Source: Parablautia muri
GTDB lineage: Bacteria; Bacillota; Clostridia; Lachnospirales; Lachnospiraceae
Assembly: GCF_009917485.1 (NCBI RefSeq)
Contig: NZ_QZDT01000006.1
Location: forward strand, 110,712 to 174,711
Length of the DNA stretch: 64,000 nt
Reading direction: 5' to 3'
Below the pieces are notes generated by a model. That model was not told where the DNA came from. It did no database searches and was given only the letters and a program-made list of their open reading frames with translations. This document shows positions 47,038-55,429 of the stretch, piece after piece; position 1 is the first letter of the stretch, and each line of letters opens with the position of its first letter. A program made the position numbers and the translations under genes.

Positions 47038-47533
47038 CCTTTTTACTCTCCTTCCTTGCCAAAATTTCCTGAATGCCCTGTTTAGAAAATCTTTTTGATA
47101 GTTCACCATAGGTAAGATTTTCATACTCAATTTCTTTTGTCTTCTTATTTATGACATTATATCTTCCGCAATCATTTTTCTTGATCTTATAGCCATATTT
47201 ACCAGCTTTTACTTGAATCAGATTCACGGATCGCTCTTTTGATTTTTTGATGCCTGGATTTTTTATCAGTTTGAAGTAATAATTCCGATACATATTACTC
47301 AAAATCTTATCTGGTCTGATTGGGTGTGGTTTTGGCTGCCCTTTTCGGTTTTTCTTGAACTCATGCACCTTAAATTCCCATTCATATACCAGAGACGCAT
47401 AATCTTGTGGATATTTCCGTTTAAATGCTTCTATAAAATTATCTTCACCCAATCGGTTATCTGCCCTAAGGTCATCAAATAGGGCAGTAACCTTTTTTCG
47501 CAGATTATCAATATAAATTCTTCCGTATGCCAA
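47030..47533 (-). CDS. Hypothetical basic protein of the tubulin operon
   Basis: This 167-residue Lys/Arg-rich protein (MAYGRIYIDNLRKKVTALFDD) overlaps the next gene by 8 bp and follows the previous one by 6 bp. The Lys-rich centre (FKKNRKGQPKPHPIRPDK) suggests nucleic acid binding. No family is recognised. It could be an accessory of the partition-like module. Confidence 0.6.
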   Translation of the reverse strand: MAYGRIYIDNLRKKVTALFDDLRADNRLGEDNFIEAFKRKYPQDYASLVYEWEFKVHEFKKNRKGQPKPHPIRPDKILSNMYRNYYFKLIKNPGIKKSKERSVNLIQVKAGKYGYKIKKNDCGRYNVINKKTKEIEYENLTYGELSKRFSKQGIQEILARKESKKDG

Positions 47534-47539
47534 TTTTAT

Positions 47540-48157
47540 TTATTCCCCTTTCCCTTTTACCTCGATTTCAATATCATGTTTTTTACAAAAACTAATCAAC
47601 TGTTTTCTAGGGATATAGTCAATCACTCCCTTGACATAATTATTAATTTTCTTTCTATCATTTGACTTTATTGCGATTTGTACCTTGTTCTTTTGCTTTC
47701 GATTTTTATATGTGTCTGAAACTGTAAAGTGTCCATCTAACAAATCATACACTTTAGGGTAATTCAGTTTGAATTGTTCATATACTCTATCCCACTCTTT
47801 ACCACTTATTTTTCTATTCCTTGGAAAGAATGGTATTTCTGCCTTTAAAAATACATCCAAAACAATGTCAGTCATATTAATTTTTTCTGCAATCAACGTA
47901 TTATTCAATGTTCTCATCTTACGTAAAGTAACCTTCTGCCCCTTATACAATATTTTTAATAAGTTGCATGTCTTAACCGCTTCACTACGTACAATATGAC
48001 ACGGATCAAAATGTGCAATTGATATAATCTTTGATTTCACCTTAGATTCATCCAAGATATCCATCTCGACAACCTTATCTTTCGTAATATAGGAATATCT
48101 TGTTCTCCAATCACTATCCATTGCCGCTAAAAATTCTTTTACATTCTCTTTGTTCAT
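47540..48157 (-). CDS. Hypothetical protein of the tubulin operon
   Basis: The 205 residues include a basic C-terminal half (KNRKQKNKVQIAIKSNDRKKI). An HTH-like segment may lie at about 75-110. No catalytic motif is visible. It is the second gene of the operon headed by a winged-helix gene. Unknown function. Confidence 0.6.
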   Translation of the reverse strand: MNKENVKEFLAAMDSDWRTRYSYITKDKVVEMDILDESKVKSKIISIAHFDPCHIVRSEAVKTCNLLKILYKGQKVTLRKMRTLNNTLIAEKINMTDIVLDVFLKAEIPFFPRNRKISGKEWDRVYEQFKLNYPKVYDLLDGHFTVSDTYKNRKQKNKVQIAIKSNDRKKINNYVKGVIDYIPRKQLISFCKKHDIEIEVKGKGE

Positions 48158-48168
48158 TAAAAATCCTC

Positions 48169-48423
48169 CTAAATTTGTGCTTTACAAAATGATTTACCTG
48201 AATCTGTAATAAAGTATGTACTGGCTAAACCATCAACCAATCCACATTTAACATATCCAAGATGTTCCATGTTACATAGATGGCGATATACGGTACTGTA
48301 CGATTTCCGTTGCTTCTCTTCCATGAGCGATAGAATCTGACTAACGCATAATGCTTTTGATGGAGTTTCTACATCGTTATCATTCAGCACATTCAATATT
48401 GCTAAACTAAACTTTGTCATCAA
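48169..48423 (-). CDS. Winged-helix regulator heading the tubulin operon
   Basis: The 84-residue protein is a compact winged helix: FSLAILNVLNDND, KSYSTVYRHLCNMEHLGYVK, with wing and C-terminus ASTYFITDSGKSF. It shares TYFIT-x-SG with the winged-helix protein before the tubulin-like gene. The start may be TTG (GGAG 9 nt upstream) or the following ATG. It probably binds the palindrome at its promoter, 465 bp upstream, as autoregulator. Confidence 0.7.
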   Translation of the reverse strand: MMTKFSLAILNVLNDNDVETPSKALCVSQILSLMEEKQRKSYSTVYRHLCNMEHLGYVKCGLVDGLASTYFITDSGKSFCKAQI

Positions 48424-49012
48424 TATTCATTTCTCCTTTCCTCTCGTCATTTGATGATAAAAAAATTTTGTTGCTATTTTATTCTCTTTTTAGGGTGAAC
48501 TTAATACTCCTTACAATTTATAAATAATAAGGTTTTTCAATATTTTCTATGAAATTGAAAAAATAATTACAAAATCACCGTATTTCGGCAGACTTATAGC
48601 CCGTCCTTTTAATAGTTTCTTTTATATATAGTGTTTGGGAATATCAACGGCTGAATTGCCGGTTGACAGTAAGAGAATCTCCGTGGTATGATAATTTTGC
48701 ATATAATTATGTGTGTTGATTTACCAGATCGACATACAATACATACCATTGGAGCCTTTAGCTTTTAAGTGTTACCAGCACTTTCATTGGCTAGAGGTTT
48801 CTTTTTATTCTCATTCACTTATATATCATTTTCAAAAATGTAGAACATTTGTTCGTTTCTTATTGTACCCTCTACTCATTTTTCTGTCAAGTAGATATAA
48901 CTACTTGTTTACTTTTCAACTGTCTATGTATTATATTTTCTTGACTTGAATACATCTTAGCACATACATTTTAGGTTGTCAATAACCTATTTTGCAAAAA
49001 GTTATCAATAAC
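48424..49012 (-). promoter_or_regulatory. Promoter and long leader of the tubulin operon
   Basis: This 589-bp stretch has no supported gene. On the minus strand, TTGACA (48885-48890) and TACAAT (48862-48867) are 17 bp apart. The perfect palindrome CAAGTAG-N6-CTACTTG (48888-48907) overlaps the -35. Transcription from here gives a leader of about 430 nt with several short hairpins (such as GGC-TGAATT-GCC), which could hold a centromere-like site or a regulatory RNA. Confidence 0.6.
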
Positions 49013-49014
49013 CT
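48973..49014. repeat. Two AGGTT-N6-AACCT palindromes at the methyltransferase 3' end
   Basis: The copies are at 48973-48988 (perfect) and 48999-49014 (one mismatch). The second overlaps the stop codon of the methyltransferase-like gene. The same motif occurs twice at that gene's promoter. Confidence 0.7.
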
Positions 49015-50791
49015 ATTTTGTCACTGTATCAAAAATCTTAGTCGAATAATCAATTGCTTCATTATACCTATCAAGCAAATCTTCAATAATATTTAAGTTT
49101 TTCATGTATTCCTCTGCAATTTCAACTTGTAATGACATATCTAATAAGGAAATTTTCATCTCCTTTAGGCTGTTTGGATTCAATGTAATAATTGATGTTC
49201 CAGTCTGGATACTCTTTATTACGCTTTCCCCCTGTTGACTATCAAGAAAAGCCTTTAGATAATATGGATTAAGTTTTGTTTCATTTACACGAATCGCAAT
49301 CAAATTTCCTGTAAGAATTGCTTTATAGTTTCCATGACTTCTATATATTGCGGATTTAATTGTAGTATTCTTTGCAGTGATTATTATATCTCCATCTTTT
49401 ACACAATACTTATTAAATTTTCGTGTGTCTTCAATTCTAACTGCTTTCAATACTCTACTTACAAATCCTTCAGCCCGTATATCTGAAATATTAATTATTC
49501 TATACTCTGAATCTTCTTCCTCATTTTCAATAGATATTTGATCTAACTCTTTCGCATTAATTTGATACCCACGGAAAATATTTCTTGATACATTACCTAA
49601 TGTGCAAGGATTAATCAACGAATATGTGTAATACCTTCCAATTCCCAGATAAAAATCATTTTTTACAATTTCATCAAGAGTTACATCAAATGATTTTTCT
49701 GTATGCCCTTCGCTTTTGTAAAGGTCTACAATATATGCAATATCCTCTTGAGTAAAAATTTTCCCTCTTCTTTGAATACAGGATATTTCTGTAGCATCAA
49801 TCATTTTAATACTATGATGATGATTATTATTCTTTTTCAATATTATTAGAGACGATGCTACGCCTGTAAATGGCAATATTCCAGTAGGTAAAGATATAAT
49901 TGTGTTAATATAATTGTTTTCAACCAAATATTTTCGTATATCTGTGTCTATACTGTTAAACAATACTCCATTTGGAATAAGAGCTATAACTATGCCATCT
50001 AGTTTTATAGATTGCAATGAATTTAATATCCATAATAAATTTGCAGAATATTTTTTTTCAAAATCAAAAGGAAAACTAATTGGGAAATCCCAACTATCGA
50101 TCATAGAGGCGATTTCTTCTCTTTCGTATTTAAGCATTAAAGGGTATGAATTATAAATCATATCAACCTTTTCATTATTCTCTAATGCTGGTGTAAAAAA
50201 ATTACTTTTCACAACATCAAATTTATTTACAGAAAAAAATGCCTTAATCTTTGAAATTATAAAATTTTCTTCACTGTATGTATGACCTATTGCTCTTTCA
50301 AGATTAGAATTATTGAACACTTCTAAAATAAAATCACCTGTTCCGCAATCAACATTATATAATGTCTTTCCTCCATGTATTTTTAATATTTCTATTACAA
50401 GTTCGTTGATCCAAGATACACTAGACAATGGGCAATCTTTTCCCATAGTATAATCACATATATTTAAGTCCAATATAATATGTTTTAAATCAAATTCCAG
50501 AATAATATCTGTAATGCGTGTAATTATTTCACCACTCCAGGTATTAGGAATGAGCATAAAAGCTAATCTTGCAATATTATTATCTTCTTCTTTTGAAATA
50601 TCAGAAAAGACTTCCTGTATAAAACATGTTCGTTCTTCCATTATAAGTGTATCATGTATAAAAGTATCTAATTTCTCCTTACCAATAAGCAGCCCGATAG
50701 TTGCAATTCCAAAGATTGCTTTATTAATTTCTAACGAGTTACCAATCCCCTTAGAACGAAGCATATCTTGTATTTCAAATCTAAAATTCAT
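49013..50791 (-). CDS. Fused HsdM/HsdS-like methyltransferase with degenerate catalytic motif
   Basis: The 592 residues begin with a helical HsdM-like N-domain, then an SAM-binding Rossmann fold with motif I VDCGTGDF (147-154). Where N6-adenine methylases have N/D-P-P-Y/F, this has NSYP (214-217), so methylation is doubtful. From about 395 on, the sequence is an HsdS-like target-recognition half (LGNVSRNIFRGYQI, YCVKDGDIIITAKNT, LNPYYLKAFLDSQQG). No HsdR lies nearby. A single recognition domain should dimerise on an interrupted palindrome, exactly the type of repeat found at both ends of the gene. I infer a DNA-binding autoregulator or segregation/anti-restriction factor. Confidence 0.75.
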   Translation of the reverse strand: MNFRFEIQDMLRSKGIGNSLEINKAIFGIATIGLLIGKEKLDTFIHDTLIMEERTCFIQEVFSDISKEEDNNIARLAFMLIPNTWSGEIITRITDIILEFDLKHIILDLNICDYTMGKDCPLSSVSWINELVIEILKIHGGKTLYNVDCGTGDFILEVFNNSNLERAIGHTYSEENFIISKIKAFFSVNKFDVVKSNFFTPALENNEKVDMIYNSYPLMLKYEREEIASMIDSWDFPISFPFDFEKKYSANLLWILNSLQSIKLDGIVIALIPNGVLFNSIDTDIRKYLVENNYINTIISLPTGILPFTGVASSLIILKKNNNHHHSIKMIDATEISCIQRRGKIFTQEDIAYIVDLYKSEGHTEKSFDVTLDEIVKNDFYLGIGRYYTYSLINPCTLGNVSRNIFRGYQINAKELDQISIENEEEDSEYRIINISDIRAEGFVSRVLKAVRIEDTRKFNKYCVKDGDIIITAKNTTIKSAIYRSHGNYKAILTGNLIAIRVNETKLNPYYLKAFLDSQQGESVIKSIQTGTSIITLNPNSLKEMKISLLDMSLQVEIAEEYMKNLNIIEDLLDRYNEAIDYSTKIFDTVTK

Positions 50792-50814
50792 ATATTTACC
50801 GCTCCTTTTTCAAT

Positions 50815-50886
50815 AGGTTATCCAAAACCTTTTATAGATACAAATATACCTTATACCAAAAGATATGTCAAGGTTATTAAAAACCT
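50815..50886 (-). promoter_or_regulatory. Methyltransferase promoter bracketed by AGGTT-N6-AACCT palindromes
   Basis: On the minus strand, TTGACA (50866-50871) and TATATT (50843-50848) are 17 bp apart. One 16-bp palindrome (50871-50886) touches the -35. Another (50815-50830) lies downstream of the start of transcription, ahead of the AAAGGAG ribosome-binding site. Confidence 0.8.
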
Positions 50887-51004
50887 TTCAATTTTCACCA
50901 TGAAATCATGTTTTCAAGTCCTTATACAAAAACTGTATTTCTTCTATAAAAATAGAGTCAATCCAAAATTAAAAGGATTGGCTCTTAATAATTTAATCTA
51001 CCTT

Positions 51005-51892
51005 TTATAATATTCCGATTGACTCTGCACATCGTACAAAATCACACATCATTATCTCGCTGGTCTTAACAATGTCTATCTTTTGCAAAGTCGTTATATC
51101 ATTATTGCAATATAAATCTATGACTTTATCAATCTCAACATGCCAGCAAGCATTAACATTACTCAAATCCATTAATTCATCATTTTTATAATTGCAATAT
51201 CTTATATAAATACTCAATGCTCCAATATAATATAGTAATTGATCCACCATATTTCCTATTATAGCTTTTGAAATTTTCTTGTGCCGATGTTTTATCTTAT
51301 CAACGCCTTTTACAAATACATTATCTATTCTATCTTTGGAATCTTTAAGATAGTCATAAAATGCTAACGATCTACTATTTATATCCCAAACAACCGCATT
51401 ATGATTTATTCCTTTGGGATTATCATTTATATTCTTGCATCCTAACATATAAAGAAACCTTACTTGCTCTGCATGAATTTCTGTAAAAGGATGTGTGTTT
51501 ATATCTGCCAACTTCCCTTCTTTGCCAAAACGATATTTATTATATAAAAACTCTCTATCATATATGTGGGTAAATTCATGATATAAAACTTCTTTTCTTA
51601 TGTTACTATCATAAGCAACATCAGAGACATATAAATTATATGTTCCCTGTTCATATTCTTCTGCTGCCATATCTAATGAATGTAAAAGACAGCCTTTCCC
51701 CTTACTTTTAAAATATATTTTATATTTGGGCATATCAGTAATACACATAAAATCTTGATATTCTTTATATATTTCATATACCATCTTTTTCATATCATCC
51801 TCTTGTAATGCTGTCAAAATCATATCAGGTAACTCTTTAAGACTTTTAGATTGTGTAAATTTTTCTATTATATTTAATATATTCAGCAACAT
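51005..51892 (-). CDS. Zinc-metallopeptidase-like protein A
   Basis: The 295-residue protein has the zinc motif YHEFTHIYD (HExxH at about 105-109) and, about 40 residues on, EIHAEQVRFLYMLG, whose Glu could be the third ligand (gluzincin-like, comparable with ImmA/SprT-type proteins). The start at MLLNILN has AGAAGGA upstream. An apparent upstream ATG overlaps the -10 box and is rejected. It is a paralogue of the next upstream gene. It may cleave or sense a regulator of the neighbouring methyltransferase-like gene. Substrate unknown. Confidence 0.65.
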   Translation of the reverse strand: MLLNILNIIEKFTQSKSLKELPDMILTALQEDDMKKMVYEIYKEYQDFMCITDMPKYKIYFKSKGKGCLLHSLDMAAEEYEQGTYNLYVSDVAYDSNIRKEVLYHEFTHIYDREFLYNKYRFGKEGKLADINTHPFTEIHAEQVRFLYMLGCKNINDNPKGINHNAVVWDINSRSLAFYDYLKDSKDRIDNVFVKGVDKIKHRHKKISKAIIGNMVDQLLYYIGALSIYIRYCNYKNDELMDLSNVNACWHVEIDKVIDLYCNNDITTLQKIDIVKTSEIMMCDFVRCAESIGIL

Positions 51893-51923
51893 ATATATCC
51901 TTCTTTCTGTGCATGATAATTGC

Positions 51924-52021
51924 ATTATAGCAAAAGTTGTGTATATTATCTATCTCTCATCTATATTCTATCTGTAACATCACCGAACATAAAAATACTT
52001 TATCTATAACTTATCTGTAAC
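51924..52021 (-). promoter_or_regulatory. Promoter of metallopeptidase A with two 19-bp motifs
   Basis: An extended -10, TGCTATAAT (TATAAT at 51924-51929), has no -35 match. Upstream lie two direct copies of GTTACAGATARRWTAYAGA at 51960-51978 and 52003-52021, 43 bp apart (about four helical turns). This suggests activation by a protein or element-specific sigma/polymerase. Confidence 0.6.
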
Positions 52022-52195
52022 GCCTTAAAATTCCTATCATTTCAGCATTTTAAATAATTCCACCCCTTAATCCTATCTCTCACAACTCCCTTTATAAAAA
52101 TCCCCTGTTTTCCCAACATTCACACCGAAAAACCCGCCGAACACAATATATACTACATTATTCCTATCGCATTAGTAGGTTATATATCAAAATAA

Positions 52196-52238
52196 AATCT
52201 GCCATTTCCTCAATATTCCCACAAGAAAATAGCAGATT
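52196..52238 (-). terminator. Terminator after metallopeptidase B
   Basis: A 14-bp stem with two mismatches (AATCTGC..., GAAAATAGCAGATT) is followed on the minus strand by TTTTATTTT. The rest of the 521-bp spacer 51893-52413 holds the promoter above, and I see no gene. Confidence 0.65.
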
Positions 52239-52413
52239 CCTTATTACTGGAACGATATTAAATTTACTGCTCTACCGAACTTCACGAATATTTATGTATC
52301 TATTTCAAATAAATTATCTTTCCCAAATGCTAATTTTATAAAAAGCCTTGATTTCCCGTCATTTTAAGCATCCTTATAGTTTTACATATAGCAATCACCG
52401 AACATACTATTAA

Positions 52414-53166
52414 TTATAAGAATGGCTGAATCAAAGGAATATACAGTTCAGCGGATTTAATAGCCGCTTTTTCATCAAAATTTATCGTAATAGAATCTAG
52501 TAAAACATCCTTTAATTGCTCTGCGCTCTTGCCTAATTTCTTTACAAATTCTGAAATATCAATGATTTCATTAATATTATAACCACAAAAAAGCCTATAT
52601 ACGCTTGCCGCTCCTAAATAATAACTTAACATATCATAATATGATATAAAAGAGTCTCTGTCACTCATTTTATTAACATCAATATCTTTGATATATCCAG
52701 TTTTTAATTTTATGAGATAATCATATACACTTACATTATTATACTGCGAATCAATTTTATCCATATATGATATTTTTGTTTTATTATATGGAAACGGATA
52801 TATACCAAGCATATACAGTGTTTTAATAAATTCAGCATGATACTCAATATATGATCTATAAATATATTTTTTGCTTAGAGGTACGGCATTTCTTTCTAAA
52901 ATCATATCATCTGCAATATGTGTAAATTCATGATATAAGATTCCTATCTTCCAACGTTCTATTATCTTACTTACCAATAAATCAGCAGCAAACCCCTCAT
53001 TCAAAAACAAATAACGTATACTGTCTTTTTTTATGGTTTCTGCCATTACATATTTCATTTCGTTCATTGGTTTAATATCCAACACATAACTTTCCATATT
53101 TTTTATTGGCATATACTTCTGAAAATCATTATAATAATTGTTTACTATATTCTCTAATTTCTCCAT
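52414..53166 (-). CDS. Zinc-metallopeptidase-like protein B
   Basis: This 250-residue paralogue of the neighbouring protein has YHEFTHIADDM (HExxH) followed by YIEYHAEFIKTLYMLGI. The shared spacing of HExxH and E-x-H-A-E between the two supports a common fold and zinc site. The start at MEKLENIVNNYYN follows AGGGG. Duplication with strong divergence elsewhere suggests different partners. It has its own terminator. Confidence 0.6.
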   Translation of the reverse strand: MEKLENIVNNYYNDFQKYMPIKNMESYVLDIKPMNEMKYVMAETIKKDSIRYLFLNEGFAADLLVSKIIERWKIGILYHEFTHIADDMILERNAVPLSKKYIYRSYIEYHAEFIKTLYMLGIYPFPYNKTKISYMDKIDSQYNNVSVYDYLIKLKTGYIKDIDVNKMSDRDSFISYYDMLSYYLGAASVYRLFCGYNINEIIDISEFVKKLGKSAEQLKDVLLDSITINFDEKAAIKSAELYIPLIQPFL

Positions 53167-53347
53167 ATAAATACCCCTATCTTCATAACAGAAAAGCCAT
53201 GCCATCACTGACACAGCTTTTCCCAACAACAAAATCAATCAATAGGCAATCACTCCTATGATCTACATAAATTATATCATGGAACACTCAATATTGCTAC
53301 TGAATTTTCCTAATTGGCGTTTTATTCAATATACAGATCATCCACAC

Positions 53348-53908
53348 TCACACCGCAACTTGCAGATATTCCCCTTTATCGGTCTTCTCATACACACATT
53401 CTGCTTCCCTACCGAAAAAGAATAATTCATCCATCATTGTACGATCCCATACACGAATATTACCGTCCATATCCTGAATTATCCATGTATCACAATCACA
53501 CCAGTTACTATCCAATATGTAAAACTCATACTTTTCCGATTCATCAGATATAAAGGCTTTATCCCCAAACTGGAACAACACACCTTCATTCTTTTCTATG
53601 TCCATTTCTTCCCTATATAATACTGGCAATGGTTCATCACACTTTACTTTCATTTCTACACGCACACCGTTTACAATAGCATATTGCTTTTCATCAGCAT
53701 CTATAAAACTTTGTGCATTATCCTTTGTAGGAAAGAATTTAACTCCAAAATGACTTGACTTCCCTTTATTAGATGGATTACCTTCAAAATATACCATCCA
53801 ACTGTTTTCAAGCCCAGGCTGATATTTCATAGCCTTTACTGGTCTTGTAACATATTCCTTTGCGTTCTGCTGAAATACGCTACTTAACTGAAAATTATGT
53901 ACGTCCAT
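53348..53908 (-). CDS. Hypothetical protein
   Basis: This 186-residue protein starts at MDVHNFQLSSVFQQNAKEYV, placed by GGAG 9 nt upstream. The upstream ATG lacks a ribosome-binding site. The middle contains a YDVxxVDG-like beta pattern (AIVNGVRVEMKVK) and a Trp/Asp-rich C-terminal part (FYILDSNWCDCDTWIIQDMDG). No family assigned. Its ribosome-binding site overlaps the end of the next gene upstream. Confidence 0.6.
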   Translation of the reverse strand: MDVHNFQLSSVFQQNAKEYVTRPVKAMKYQPGLENSWMVYFEGNPSNKGKSSHFGVKFFPTKDNAQSFIDADEKQYAIVNGVRVEMKVKCDEPLPVLYREEMDIEKNEGVLFQFGDKAFISDESEKYEFYILDSNWCDCDTWIIQDMDGNIRVWDRTMMDELFFFGREAECVYEKTDKGEYLQVAV

Positions 53909-53912
53909 TTCC

Positions 53913-54203
53913 TTATACTCCTTCCTTTCCATAACAACAAATCTTCTCATGCATCCGTTTCATATCATTTTCAATCTCTCTTGATAAATTCTGATATGAT
54001 TCATATACCTTCTCCAATTTAACAGCTTCATCTTCCGTTATCGGAATACTGATGCTCATAGTTATATTAAGTAAACTCTCTAACAGTTTCCCCATCCAAT
54101 GATTCCGTTTCTTTATACTATTGGTAATTCGCCACATGAACAGTTTATCTTTGATTCCAAAGAAATCATTTCTGAATAAACTTCGTTTCTTTCGTTTTAA
54201 CAT
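53913..54203 (-). CDS. Small basic helical protein
   Basis: The 96 residues have a Lys/Arg-rich N-terminus (MLKRKKRSLFRNDFFG) and a long amphipathic C-terminal helix (DEAVKLEKVYESYQNLSREI). It sits in a tight cluster of small leftward genes. Unknown function. Confidence 0.5.
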   Translation of the reverse strand: MLKRKKRSLFRNDFFGIKDKLFMWRITNSIKKRNHWMGKLLESLLNITMSISIPITEDEAVKLEKVYESYQNLSREIENDMKRMHEKICCYGKEGV

Positions 54204-54208
54204 GGCTA

Positions 54209-54394
54209 TTAATACCTCTCTTCTTTCCGCATTTTCTCTAACTTTTCTTTTTTCTGGTTCCTATATCTTACCCTTGATCTCGGTTTATATTTATTACAAT
54301 GCTGGCAATAATGAGCATGATCCGCCTTTCTGCCTTTCTTGCATAGTCCAGCACACACATAATACAAGCATGGTGTCTGTCTATCTGTTGCCAT
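54209..54394 (-). CDS. Small Cys-rich zinc-finger-like protein
   Basis: This 61-residue protein starts at MATDRQTPCLYYVCAG, with GGAGG 9 nt before. Its cysteines (C-x4-C-x3-C then YCQHCNKY) and the basic tail (RYRNQKKEKLEK) fit a small zinc-binding nucleic-acid protein of a type common in Firmicute prophages. Function unknown. Confidence 0.7.
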   Translation of the reverse strand: MATDRQTPCLYYVCAGLCKKGRKADHAHYCQHCNKYKPRSRVRYRNQKKEKLEKMRKEERY

Positions 54395-54578
54395 TAGCTG
54401 AATCCTCCGTAATCTCTTCACAACCACATACCATAAAGAAATGATAACCTTTTTCTTTGATTACTTTTTCTTTCGCTATTATTCTCGCTTTTCTTTCTGA
54501 ATTTGCTTTTACTATCACATCAAAAAACTCACATCCATTAAGCCAGTTAATTCTGCATCTATATTTCTTTATTGCCAT
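54381..54578 (-). CDS. Small hypothetical protein
   Basis: The 65 residues (MAIKKYRCRINWLNGCEFFDVIVKA) include a KANSERKARIIAKEKV helix and a CGCEE motif. It overlaps both neighbours by a few bases, indicating coupled translation. Unknown function. Confidence 0.6.
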   Translation of the reverse strand: MAIKKYRCRINWLNGCEFFDVIVKANSERKARIIAKEKVIKEKGYHFFMVCGCEEITEDSANGNR

Positions 54579-55429
54579 TACGCTGAATCCCCCTTTATAT
54601 CAACTACTTTATCAGGAAATAATTCATTCTTGAAATATTCCTCCATAGCATTTTCCTGTTCCTTTTCACAATCACAAAGGCAAAAATGTGCTTTATGTAA
54701 TTGCTTTCTGTTTTCGCCAATCATAATTATCTCTACCCTATAGTTCCTATATAATGTACCAATTACTTTAAATTCTATTTCAGCATGAAGCAAAAACCGA
54801 ACATCTTTTATATCTATCAAATATTCTTCTAACATAGTATTTGTCCAGTATATTATTTCTTCTTTTATGCAATCAGGAACATTTTGTTTCCGTCTATCCG
54901 AAATCATATCTAATATAATAGTTGATCCAAAAGGCGTACTACCCATTTTCACATCCCCTGGGTTGGCATTAGGATTTAATTTTTTTGCTATAAAATGAAA
55001 ATCATCATATTTATGCCACTTGCTGAAATCTGACTTTAATTCGCGTTCAGCTTCATGGAACTCATTGAACTTTATTTCTCTTTTATATCCACATTCCATA
55101 AGCACAATTCGCAAATCGTCTATTGTTTCCAAACTAATTTTTTTATCACGTTTCAGTAAATGTGAAATATTTGTTTTTGTAATAAATCTTTTTACCTTTT
55201 CAATAGAACAGCAATAATAAACCTCAAGACTATCTTCCAATGTCATTAATTCTTTTTTTCTATAAGACAGATTTTCAAAATAGAAGTTTCCATTTAGAAT
55301 AAAGATATAAAAATATCTTCTATTTTCCTTACTAATTTCTAATGTAATCCTATAAAAAATATGTGGTTTTATATTTTCTAACGGATAATCCGCCTGTATA
55401 TCCAACACAATAAATCTACGATTTCCCAT
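54578..55429 (-). CDS. Hypothetical protein with Cys-rich C-terminus
   Basis: The 283 residues start with a beta-rich segment (RRFIVLDIQADYPLENIKPHIFYR), have a basic helical middle, and end with CLCDCEKEQENAMEEYF. No domain is recognised. The start overlaps the stop of the upstream LexA-like gene (ATGA-type junction), so it belongs to that operon. Confidence 0.55.
   Translation of the reverse strand: MGNRRFIVLDIQADYPLENIKPHIFYRITLEISKENRRYFYIFILNGNFYFENLSYRKKELMTLEDSLEVYYCCSIEKVKRFITKTNISHLLKRDKKISLETIDDLRIVLMECGYKREIKFNEFHEAERELKSDFSKWHKYDDFHFIAKKLNPNANPGDVKMGSTPFGSTIILDMISDRRKQNVPDCIKEEIIYWTNTMLEEYLIDIKDVRFLLHAEIEFKVIGTLYRNYRVEIIMIGENRKQLHKAHFCLCDCEKEQENAMEEYFKNELFPDKVVDIKGDSA

Noticed and set aside
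49013..50791. A complete type I restriction-modification system
   Set aside because: No HsdR-like helicase-nuclease is encoded nearby, only one recognition half is present, and the catalytic NPPY is replaced by NSYP.
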